This document shows, one piece after another, positions 1 to 7,242 of a stretch of 64,000 nt of DNA. A model generated the notes under the pieces. It was not told the DNA's origin and ran no database searches. It saw only the letters and a program-made list of their open reading frames with translations. The position numbers were made by a program, and so were the translations under genes. This stretch comes from an uncultured Bacteroidales bacterium (GTDB lineage Bacteria; Bacteroidota; Bacteroidia; Bacteroidales; UBA932): assembly GCA_900316955.1 (NCBI GenBank), contig ONEX01000006.1, positions 62,001 through 126,000 of the forward strand, read 5' to 3'. Position 1 is the first letter of the stretch; each line of letters opens with the position of its first letter.

Positions 1-586
1 GGAAGTACCACGAGCCGGCAAGCGTCTCCTGCGAGGCGCCGAAGGCGACGAGGAGGACGTTCCGGCGCAGCAGGACGCGGTTCGTGGAAAGGCGCGAAGC
101 CAGTTCCAGCAGCATCGCGAGGCCGGAGGCGTTGCCGTTGGCCCCGTAGAAGATGCGGCGGACCGGTTCTCCGTCCTGCATGAACGTGTCCATGCCCAGG
201 TTGTCCAGCCGGGCGCCGATCACGATGTAGTGGTCGTTCAGGGACTTGTCCCATCCCGGGATGAAGGCGACCACGTTGCGGGAGGTCAGGGTGTCGGCCC
301 CCTCGCGGGCGATGCCGAATTCCTGGCCCGTAACCGGGGAAATCAGGTCGATGCCGTACTTCTCCAGGGTGCGGCCTACGTATTCGGCCGCGTCCCGCTC
401 GCCCTCGGACCCGGCCTTGCGGCCTTCCAGGGCGGCGGAGGAGAGATAGGAGACGTGCTCCTTGAAGGCATGGACCGTCTCGGAGTCGTACAGGTCGTCA
501 TAGGCCGACGAGCCGGTCCTGAACTGGGCCGGCAGCGCCGTCGAAAGCAGCAGGCAGGCTGCTGCGAGAAGGAAACGCTTCACCAT
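1..586 (-). CDS. M28-fold secreted protein lacking active-site residues (3' part cut by window edge)
   Basis: The first 195 residues are visible. A signal peptide (about residues 1-20, ending LPAQ) is followed by an M28-type metallopeptidase fold, recognisable from GARLDNLG (124-131), YGANGNASG (147-155) and AFGASQETLAGS (181-192). In active M28 enzymes these blocks read AHxDHxG, GADDNASG and FxxEExGLxGS and supply the two-zinc site and catalytic glutamate. Here the ligand His is Arg126, the bridging Asp is Asn150, and the Glu-Glu pair is Ser185-Gln186. The fold is therefore seen but peptidase activity is unlikely; a binding or scaffold role is inference. It starts 4 bp after the SPOR lipoprotein gene and is probably co-transcribed with it. 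The C-terminal half lies outside the window. Confidence 0.8.
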   Translation of the reverse strand, partial: MVKRFLLAAACLLLSTALPAQFRTGSSAYDDLYDSETVHAFKEHVSYLSSAALEGRKAGSEGERDAAEYVGRTLEKYGIDLISPVTGQEFGIAREGADTLTSRNVVAFIPGWDKSLNDHYIVIGARLDNLGMDTFMQDGEPVRRIFYGANGNASGLAMLLELASRLSTNRVLLRRNVLLVAFGASQETLAGSWYF

Positions 587-590
587 TTCG

Positions 591-1127
591 TCATTCGTTT
601 ACAAGAATCCACCCGTCCGGAGGGCAAATTCCGTTCCCGCGCAGTTCGCGTAGTTTCTTCAGCGTCTCGTTCAGGCTGTTCGAGGGGCAGACCGCAACGG
701 CCAGGAGGCCGTTCCGGAAACTGATGATGGTGGCGTCGCGGTAGCCGGCCTCGTTGCACTGGTTGAGCTTGCGCTCGGCATAGGAACGGGTCCGGAAGGC
801 GCCGACGACGATGTAGTAACGGGAGGCCAGCTTGGTCGTGTACAGGCCGCCCATCTTCGTGGGATTCAGGATGGTGCCCTTGGTCTGCGACAGGGAATCC
901 AGCAGGTGCGCGTCCAGCGCGGCGAGCGAATCGGCCAGGCGGACCCTCACCCGCTCCAGGGAGTCGATGCGGGCCTGGTACCGGGCGACGTTCTCCGCGC
1001 GCTCGATGTTGGAGCGCTTCACTTCCAGGTCATCCGACGTGGGCCTCCCGGCGAGGGTGCGCACGAAGTCGCAGCCACCCAGGAGAAGGGCCGCGCAGGC
1101 GAGGAGCAGGATCACAGACCGTTTCAT
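591..1127 (-). CDS. SPOR-domain lipoprotein
   Basis: 178 residues. A lipoprotein signal peptide with lipobox LGGC puts the lipidated cysteine at residue 19. Residues about 40-85 look helical or coiled-coil, rich in Arg/Leu/Asp (RIDSLERVRVRLADSL). The C-terminal 75 residues (YYIVVGAFRTRSYAERKL onward) match the SPOR fold, which in other bacteria binds denuded septal peptidoglycan. Likely location: periplasmic side of the outer membrane, bound to cell wall. A TACCTTTG element about 25 bp upstream, inside the end of phoH, suggests its own promoter; the M28-like gene follows after 4 bp. Function in cell-wall biology is inferred from the domain only. Confidence 0.85.
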   Translation of the reverse strand: MKRSVILLLACAALLLGGCDFVRTLAGRPTSDDLEVKRSNIERAENVARYQARIDSLERVRVRLADSLAALDAHLLDSLSQTKGTILNPTKMGGLYTTKLASRYYIVVGAFRTRSYAERKLNQCNEAGYRDATIISFRNGLLAVAVCPSNSLNETLKKLRELRGNGICPPDGWILVNE

Positions 1128-1151
1128 ACTATATCAGTTTACCTCAACTTA

Positions 1152-1159
1152 CAAAGGTA
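1152..1159 (-). promoter_or_regulatory. -7 promoter element for SPOR lipoprotein
   Basis: Reads TACCTTTG on the - strand, an exact match to the Bacteroidota TAnnTTTG element, 25 bp before the start codon. Confidence 0.6.
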
Positions 1160-1167
1160 ATGGTTTT

Positions 1168-2133
1168 TCACGCGTCTTCAAAGTTCCGGGCCCGGTTTTC
1201 TTCCTCGTCGAAGGCCCGGACGATCTTGGTCACGAGCGGATGGCGGACGATGTCCTCATTGCGGAAGGTGATGGCCGCGACCCCCTTGAGCCCCTTCAGC
1301 AGCTGGATGCCGGTCAGCAGGCCGGAATCCGACTTGCGGGGCAGGTCGATCTGCGTGGCGTCGCCGGTGACGATGAACTTCGCGCTCGTGCCCATGCGGG
1401 TGAGGAACATCTTGAGCTGCCCGAGGTTCGTGTTCTGCGCCTCGTCCAGGATGACGCAAGCGCGGTCCAGGGTGCGGCCGCGCATGTAGGCCAGCGGCGC
1501 GATCTGGATGGTCCCGTCGGCCATGAACTCGTTCAGCTTGCGGGACGGGATCATGTCCTCCAGCGCGTCGTACAGGGGCTGGAGATACGGATCCAGCTTA
1601 TCCTTGAGGTCACCGGGCAGGAAGCCCAGGCGCTCCCCCGCCTCCACGGCGGGCCGCGTGAGGATGATCCGCTTGATCTCGCGGTTCTTCAGTGCCCGGA
1701 CCGCCAGGGCGATGGCGATATAGGTCTTGCCCGTGCCGGCCGGGCCGACGGCGAACACGAGGTCGTTGTCGAAGTAGGCCTTGACCAGCTCCTCCTGCGT
1801 CTTGTTGCGGGCGCGGATGGGCTTTCCGTCCGTGCCGTGCACGATGACCGCGTCGCCCGTGAGGCGGAACTTGTCCGGCGAGGAGGTACCGTCGAAGATG
1901 TCCTCCACGTCATACACCGTCAGGTTCATCTTCCGATGCCGCAGCTCCACCAGTTCCCCGAAACGGACCTGGAACTCCTCGATGTCGCTCTCGCGGCCTT
2001 CCAGGATGAGTTCGTTCCCCCGCGCCACCACTTTCAGGTGCGGGAAATAGGAGCAGAATTCAGTGAGGATCTTGTTGCCGGCCCCGTACAGCTCAATAGG
2101 GTCGATCGCCTCCAGCGTAATGGTTTTCTTCAT
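1168..2133 (-). CDS. phoH: PhoH-like ATPase
   Basis: 321 residues. The N-terminal ~110 residues form the KH-like RNA-binding part typical of PhoH/PhoL (begins LEAIDPIELYG). The P-loop ATPase follows: Walker A GPAGTGKT at 130-137 and Walker B with the DEAQN signature at 230-234. Family members are cytosolic NTPases associated with RNA metabolism; the exact substrate is not settled. The start matches the conserved family N-terminus even though it overlaps the end of the upstream CapA-like gene by 41 bp, so translation may be coupled. It belongs to the gyrA-TPR-CapA-phoH run. Confidence 0.92.
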   Translation of the reverse strand: MKKTITLEAIDPIELYGAGNKILTEFCSYFPHLKVVARGNELILEGRESDIEEFQVRFGELVELRHRKMNLTVYDVEDIFDGTSSPDKFRLTGDAVIVHGTDGKPIRARNKTQEELVKAYFDNDLVFAVGPAGTGKTYIAIALAVRALKNREIKRIILTRPAVEAGERLGFLPGDLKDKLDPYLQPLYDALEDMIPSRKLNEFMADGTIQIAPLAYMRGRTLDRACVILDEAQNTNLGQLKMFLTRMGTSAKFIVTGDATQIDLPRKSDSGLLTGIQLLKGLKGVAAITFRNEDIVRHPLVTKIVRAFDEEENRARNFEDA

Positions 2134-3214
2134 AAATCTTCCGATAGGTGGCCATCATGTCCCGATGGTCGGCGGGGGTCCGCCAGAGCGAGTCCGGCAG
2201 GGTGACGGGGACGGCGGAATAGGAATCCTCCACCATCCCGGGTTTGGTGCACCAGATGTACTCGAACGCGGGTTCGAGCAGACGCGGCGCCTGTTCCTCC
2301 TCCAGCACTACGCGGAGCGTGAGGGCCAGTTCCAGCCGCGAGTTCAGGTCATTCTGGTTGGAGAGGGCGTTCCCGAGCGAATAGACGACGGGTGCCTCCC
2401 CGATGTATTCCACATCCTGGATGACGTGCGGATGGGCGCCTACGACCACGTCCGCCCCGTTTTCCACGAGCCAGCGGGCCATTTCCTCCTGCTGCGGGTC
2501 GTGGTGGAGCCGGTACTCGGTGCCCCAGTGCGGGAACACCAGCACCAGGTCCGCCTCCCGGGCCCGTTCGAGCATGGGCAGGATGTCTTTCTTCCGCATG
2601 TAGTTCACCTTGGGCCAGGGATCCCAGGGGCCGGTGTTGGTCCCGTAGGTGAAATTGACGATGGCGATGCGCAGCCCCCGGACGTGGAGCAGGAGCGGAT
2701 TCAGGAGCGTGTCGACCTGTGCGTCCCGGGCGACGCCCGTATACACCAGGCCTTTCTTCTCGAGCACGTCGATCGTGCGCCGCAGGCCTGCAGTCCCCTT
2801 GTCCAGGATGTGGTTGTTCGCCGTCAGGAAGACGTCGAATCCGATGTCGGAAAGGTACTGCGCATACTCGTCAGGTCCCGAAAAGGCCGGATAACCCGTA
2901 TAGGGCTTTCCGGCCAGGGGGAATTCCATGTTGCCGATGGCGAGGTCCGCCCCGGCGATCCGGTCCGCCAGATGCTTGAAGAAAGAGTCGTAGCCGTGCT
3001 CCTCGGCGCTCTTGGACACCGCCCGGTGGCTCATGATGTCCCCGACGATGAACAGGGACACCGTATCCGGCCGGGGCTTCAGGAAATCGAAGCGGAGGGG
3101 CCAGAGCGCCTCGAAATCAGGCGTCCGGGACCGGTCAGGCAAACGCTGCGCGGCCGCCGATCCGGCGACCACGCAGCAAATTGCAAGGCTTAGCAAGCGC
3201 TTCACGCTTGCCAT
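2093..3214 (-). CDS. CapA-like metallophosphatase-fold protein (PGA_cap family)
   Basis: 373 residues with an N-terminal signal peptide (VKRLLSLAICCVVAGSAAAQ). The CapA/PGA_cap signature is intact: GDIMSHR near residue 58, GNMEFPL, TANNHILDKG, FPHWGTEY and VVGAHPHVIQ, the motifs that form the calcineurin-like metal site. CapA proteins take part in poly-gamma-glutamate capsule export in Bacillus, but no capB/capC neighbours are present, so the role here is open; a periplasmic phosphoesterase is possible. It starts 3 bp after the TPR gene stop and overlaps phoH by 41 bp. Confidence 0.85.
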   Translation of the reverse strand: MASVKRLLSLAICCVVAGSAAAQRLPDRSRTPDFEALWPLRFDFLKPRPDTVSLFIVGDIMSHRAVSKSAEEHGYDSFFKHLADRIAGADLAIGNMEFPLAGKPYTGYPAFSGPDEYAQYLSDIGFDVFLTANNHILDKGTAGLRRTIDVLEKKGLVYTGVARDAQVDTLLNPLLLHVRGLRIAIVNFTYGTNTGPWDPWPKVNYMRKKDILPMLERAREADLVLVFPHWGTEYRLHHDPQQEEMARWLVENGADVVVGAHPHVIQDVEYIGEAPVVYSLGNALSNQNDLNSRLELALTLRVVLEEEQAPRLLEPAFEYIWCTKPGMVEDSYSAVPVTLPDSLWRTPADHRDMMATYRKIYEENHYAGGDRPY

Positions 3215-3217
3215 GGA

Positions 3218-4528
3218 TTACTCGTTCGTGCCAACGATGGCGTTGTACTTCTCGTAACCGGCCTTATACTCGTCACCCTCGTTACGCAGGGCGAAGTAGA
3301 CTCTCTTGAGGAAGTCGGCGGCAGCGCCCTTCAGCGCTTCGTCCTTGGCCTTGGCATAGCAGGTCTCGAAAGCGGGAACCGCGCTCTTGAGGGCCTGGGC
3401 GATCTCCTCCATCTTGGCGTCGTACTCCTTGTAGGCGTTCACGGGCAGGGCGTTGGCCTCTTCCACGAGGGCGGCCTGCTTCTGGAGCCACAGGGAACCT
3501 TCACCGTAGTAACCCCACTCGTAGTTCGGATCGATCTCGGAAGCCTTGCGATAGGCCTTGAGAGCGCCGTCGAAGTCCTTGATACCGGTCAGGATGTTGC
3601 CTTCCACATAGTAGAGGGAAGGGTTGTCGGGCATCTGGGCCTTGGCCTCGTCGAGCAGGCTGACGATCTTCTTGGGATCCTCCTTCAGCTGGATGTACAG
3701 GTTGATGAGGTTCGTCAGGATGCTGGGATTGTCCGGATACTTCTGGAGACCGTCGGCCAGGTACTGCTTCGCGGCGGTGGTGTCCTTGTCCGCGAGGGCG
3801 CAGTTGGACAGGGCGGCATAGACGGAACCTTCGGCGGTGTAGCCCAGGTCGAGGCACTTGTTGTAGTACTGCTTGGCGCGGTCGAAGTTGCCGGCGTTGG
3901 CAGCGGTGAAAGCGGTGTTATAGACCGCGTTGGTGTCGATCTTGGAGCTCGGAGGGGTCATCGAGGTCTCGGCGGCCTTGCCGAACAGGTCGGTCGCCTT
4001 GGCGAGGTTGCCCAGGCTGTAGGCCGTGATGGCGTCCTGATAGTAGTAGCCGACGATGTTCTGGAGGGCGGTGTCCACATCCTTCTCTTTGGCGCCCAGC
4101 TGGAAAGCCTTGGCGTAGGCCTTGACAGCCTTCTCAAGCGGGTCGCCGGAGACGGACGGCTTGGTCACCTCGAAGAAGGCGAGCTGGCCGGCCTGGGTGA
4201 AATAGACGTTCGCGCGGCTGAGGACCTGCTTCTCGTAGGTCTGGCCGTCGAGGGTGACGGTCTCGACGGAGGACGGCTTTTCACCGGCCATCAGGGCGAA
4301 GGTCTGCTTGTCGATACCCGTGGAGAGGTTCGCGGACGGGTTCGTGTAAGCCTTCACATAGGCCTCGCCGAGCTTCTGCCAGGGAGCGGGCTTGGCACCC
4401 TTCTTGGCGTCATTGGCGGTGGCTTCTGCCTTGTCGATCGCCTTCTGGATGTCGGCGTCGGACTTGATCTGAGCGTTGGCTACCTGCACGGAGGCAACGA
4501 GCGCAAGGGCAAGAAGAATTCTTTTCAT
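3218..4528 (-). CDS. Secreted/periplasmic tetratricopeptide-repeat protein
   Basis: 436 residues with a signal peptide ending VANAQ. The rest is helical TPR repeats, clearest at about 200-345 (for example FDRAKQYYNKCLDLGY and FDGALKAYRKASEIDPN). An acidic/alanine-rich helical tail follows. TPR arrays mediate protein-protein contacts; no enzymatic domain is seen. The gene lies 17 bp after gyrA and 3 bp before the CapA-like gene in the same direction, so it is probably in the gyrA transcript. The partner is unknown. Confidence 0.85.
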   Translation of the reverse strand: MKRILLALALVASVQVANAQIKSDADIQKAIDKAEATANDAKKGAKPAPWQKLGEAYVKAYTNPSANLSTGIDKQTFALMAGEKPSSVETVTLDGQTYEKQVLSRANVYFTQAGQLAFFEVTKPSVSGDPLEKAVKAYAKAFQLGAKEKDVDTALQNIVGYYYQDAITAYSLGNLAKATDLFGKAAETSMTPPSSKIDTNAVYNTAFTAANAGNFDRAKQYYNKCLDLGYTAEGSVYAALSNCALADKDTTAAKQYLADGLQKYPDNPSILTNLINLYIQLKEDPKKIVSLLDEAKAQMPDNPSLYYVEGNILTGIKDFDGALKAYRKASEIDPNYEWGYYGEGSLWLQKQAALVEEANALPVNAYKEYDAKMEEIAQALKSAVPAFETCYAKAKDEALKGAAADFLKRVYFALRNEGDEYKAGYEKYNAIVGTNE

Positions 4529-4545
4529 GATACTATAAGGTTAAT

Positions 4546-7113
4546 TTAGTTGTTGTTCTCTTCGGGTGCTTCCGGTGCCGGAGGCAGTTCCTGGTTCTCG
4601 GCGGCCTGGGTTTCCTCGTCGTCGCTGTGGGCCACCACGGACACGGCGGCGATGGCGTCTCCTTCGCGGATGCTCACCAGCTTCACCCCCTGGGTGGCGC
4701 GTCCCGCCACGCGGATGGTGGAGACCGGCATCCGGATCGTCAGTCCCGACCGGTTGATGATCATCAGGTCGTCCTCGTCGCAGACGTTCTTGATGGCCAC
4801 CAGGGCTCCGGTCTTCTCCGTGATGTTGAGGGTGCGGACACCCTTCGCGCCACGGGCGGTCTGACGGTACTCCATCGGGTCGGAGCGCTTGCCGTATCCG
4901 TTCTCCGAAACCACGAGGACCTGGCGGTTCTCCGCGCCTTCGGCCTCCGGATCCTGGCACACGACACCGATCACATAATCCCCTTCATCAAGATTGATGC
5001 CACGCACGCCGGTGGACGTGCGGCCGAGCGGCCGGGCCTCCCTTTCGTCGAAGCGGACGCAGCGTCCGCCGTGGGCCGCGATCATGATGAAGCAGCGGCC
5101 GTTGGTGAGGATGGCCTCCAGCAATTCGTCGTCCTCGCGGATGTTGATGGCGTTCACGCCGTTGGTCCTCGGACGGGAGTAGGCCTCCAGGGAAGTCTTC
5201 TTCACGATGCCCTGGCGGGTGACCATCATGATGTAGTTGTTGTTGATGAATTCCTCGTCCTTGAGGGTCTTCACGTTCACGTAGGCCTTGATCTTGTCGT
5301 CCGGCTCGATCATCAGGATGTTCTGGACGGCGCGGCCCTTGGAGGCGCGGTTGCCCTCGGGGATCTCATAGACCTTGAGCCAGTGGCAGCGGCCCTTCTG
5401 GGTGAACAGGAGGAGCGTAGAGTGGTTGTTCGCGATATAGATGTGCTCGATGAAGTCCGTGTCCCGGGTGGCGCTGGCCTTGATGCCGACGCCGCCGCGG
5501 TTCTGGGTGCGGAACTCGGTGAGCGGGGTGCGCTTGATGTAGCCCAGGTGGGAGATCGTGATGACCTGGTCCTCGTCGGAATAGAAGTCCTCGGGGTTGA
5601 ACTCGTCCGCGGAGAGGGTGATCTCCGTGCGGCGCGGGTCGCCGTACTTCTCCTTGAGCTCGCGGGTCTCGTCCTTGACGATGCCGAGCTGGAGCTCGAC
5701 GCTGGCGAGGACTGCCTCGCAGTGGGCGATGAACTTCATCAGCTCGTCGTACTCGTTCTGGAGCTTCTCGCGCTCCAAGCCGACCAGCTGGCGCAGGCGC
5801 ATGTTCACGATTTCGGTGGCCTGGATCTCGGAGAAGTCCCAGCGGTCCATCAGGATCTGGCGGGCTTCGTCGATGGAGGCGGCCTCGTAGCGGATCACGT
5901 GGACGATCTCGTCGATGATGTCCATCGCCTTGAGGAGGCCTTCCAGGATGTGCGCGCGCTTCTTCGCCTTGTCCAGCTCGAACTTCGTGCGGCGGACCAC
6001 CACCTCGTGGCGGAAGTCGACGAAGTTGCGGAGGATTTCCTTGAGGGAGAGGGTGCGCGGGCGGCCCTTCACGAGGGCCACGTTGTTGAACGAGAAGCTG
6101 GACTGGAGCGGGGTGTACTTGAACAGGGTGTTCAGCACGACGCCGGAGTTCACGCCCTGCTTGAGGCGGATCACCACGCGGATGCCCTCGCGGGAGCTTT
6201 CGTCATTGATGTAGGAGATGCCTTCGATCTTCTTCTCGTCGGCGAGCTGCGCGATCTTCTCGATCATCTCGCGCTTGTTCACCATGTAGGGGATCTCGGT
6301 GACGACGATGGTCTCGTGACCCTTGTCGTCCACCTCGATATCGGTCTTGGAGCGCACCACGACGCGGCCGCGGCCGGTCTCGTAGGCCTCCCGGATGCCG
6401 CTGCGGCCCATGACGATGCCGCCGGTCGGGAAGTCCGGACCCTTGATGTACTGCATCAGTTCGTCCGTGGTGATCTCGGGATTGTCGATGTAGGCGCAGA
6501 TGGCGTCGCAGCATTCGCCGAGGTTGTGGGGGGCCATGTTCGTGGCCATGCCCACGGCGATGCCGGAGGCGCCGTTCAGCAGCAGCAGGGGGGCCTTCGT
6601 GGGAAGGACCTTGGGTTCTTCGAGGGTGCCGTCGAAGTTCAGGTCCATGTCGACGGTATCCTTGTCCATGTCGGCGAGGACGTCCTCGGACATCTTCTCG
6701 AGCTTGGCCTCGGTGTAACGCATGGCGGCCGGGGAGTCGCCGTCCATGGAACCGAAGTTGCCCTGGCCCCAGACCATCGGGTAGCGCTGGTTCCACCACT
6801 GGCCCAGGCGGACCATCGCGTCGTACACGCTGGAGTCGCCGTGCGGGTGGTACTTACCCATCACGTCACCCACGATACGGGCGGATTTCTTGGTCTGACC
6901 AGTATATTTGACTCCCATCTCGTTCATTCCGTAGAGCACGCGGCGCTGCACCGGCTTGAGGCCGTCCCGGGCATCCGGGAGGGCGCGGGACACGATGACG
7001 GACATCGAATAGTCGATGTACGCGGTGCGCATCTCGTGGTCGATCTCCACAGGTTGGATCAGCCCCGTCGACTGGGGCTCCTCCACCGGATTCTTCTCTT
7101 CGTTGTTATCCAT
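4546..7113 (-). CDS. gyrA: DNA gyrase subunit A
   Basis: 855 residues. GyrA supplies the breakage-reunion activity of the A2B2 gyrase that introduces negative supercoils. The winged-helix/tower region carries AAMRYTEAK with catalytic Tyr133. The quinolone region reads HGDSSVYD, with Ser94 and Asp98 at the positions usually mutated in resistance, so it looks wild type. A six-blade C-terminal pinwheel and an acidic tail (EAPEENNN) follow; the GyrA box is the variant QNRGGVG. An ATG 24 bp further upstream lies at the expected transcription start of a TATATTTG promoter, so the start at 7113 (MDNNEEKN) is preferred. It heads a run with TPR, CapA-like and phoH. Confidence 0.97.
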   Translation of the reverse strand: MDNNEEKNPVEEPQSTGLIQPVEIDHEMRTAYIDYSMSVIVSRALPDARDGLKPVQRRVLYGMNEMGVKYTGQTKKSARIVGDVMGKYHPHGDSSVYDAMVRLGQWWNQRYPMVWGQGNFGSMDGDSPAAMRYTEAKLEKMSEDVLADMDKDTVDMDLNFDGTLEEPKVLPTKAPLLLLNGASGIAVGMATNMAPHNLGECCDAICAYIDNPEITTDELMQYIKGPDFPTGGIVMGRSGIREAYETGRGRVVVRSKTDIEVDDKGHETIVVTEIPYMVNKREMIEKIAQLADEKKIEGISYINDESSREGIRVVIRLKQGVNSGVVLNTLFKYTPLQSSFSFNNVALVKGRPRTLSLKEILRNFVDFRHEVVVRRTKFELDKAKKRAHILEGLLKAMDIIDEIVHVIRYEAASIDEARQILMDRWDFSEIQATEIVNMRLRQLVGLEREKLQNEYDELMKFIAHCEAVLASVELQLGIVKDETRELKEKYGDPRRTEITLSADEFNPEDFYSDEDQVITISHLGYIKRTPLTEFRTQNRGGVGIKASATRDTDFIEHIYIANNHSTLLLFTQKGRCHWLKVYEIPEGNRASKGRAVQNILMIEPDDKIKAYVNVKTLKDEEFINNNYIMMVTRQGIVKKTSLEAYSRPRTNGVNAINIREDDELLEAILTNGRCFIMIAAHGGRCVRFDEREARPLGRTSTGVRGINLDEGDYVIGVVCQDPEAEGAENRQVLVVSENGYGKRSDPMEYRQTARGAKGVRTLNITEKTGALVAIKNVCDEDDLMIINRSGLTIRMPVSTIRVAGRATQGVKLVSIREGDAIAAVSVVAHSDDEETQAAENQELPPAPEAPEENNN

Positions 7114-7138
7114 GTTTTCAGTCCTATCTATAAACATG

Positions 7139-7146
7139 CAAATATA
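7139..7146 (-). promoter_or_regulatory. -7 promoter element for gyrA
   Basis: TATATTTG on the - strand, 26 bp before the chosen gyrA start; it argues against the upstream in-frame ATG at 7137. Confidence 0.65.
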
Positions 7147-7228
7147 GCATTTTTTCTTGATTCATCAAAGACTGACAAAATGTCCGGAAGCGGTTTTCCG
7201 CACGATTGTTGATACCGTGGATTTTGCT

Positions 7229-7236
7229 TAACTTTG
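7229..7236 (+). promoter_or_regulatory. -7 promoter element for the clpC-like gene
   Basis: TAACTTTG with a TTG about 20 bp upstream as a -33 element. The start codon lies only 6 bp after the element, so the mRNA is expected to have almost no leader. Confidence 0.6.
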
Positions 7237-7242
7237 TTCCCT

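Noticed and set aside
6795-6835. Possible quinolone-resistance changes in GyrA
   Set aside because: Ser94 and Asp98 are the susceptible-type residues.
4627-7212. 861-codon open frame antisense to gyrA
   Set aside because: GC-rich codon bias keeps the opposite strand open; the translation is low-complexity (His/Asp/Val/Leu) and matches no family.
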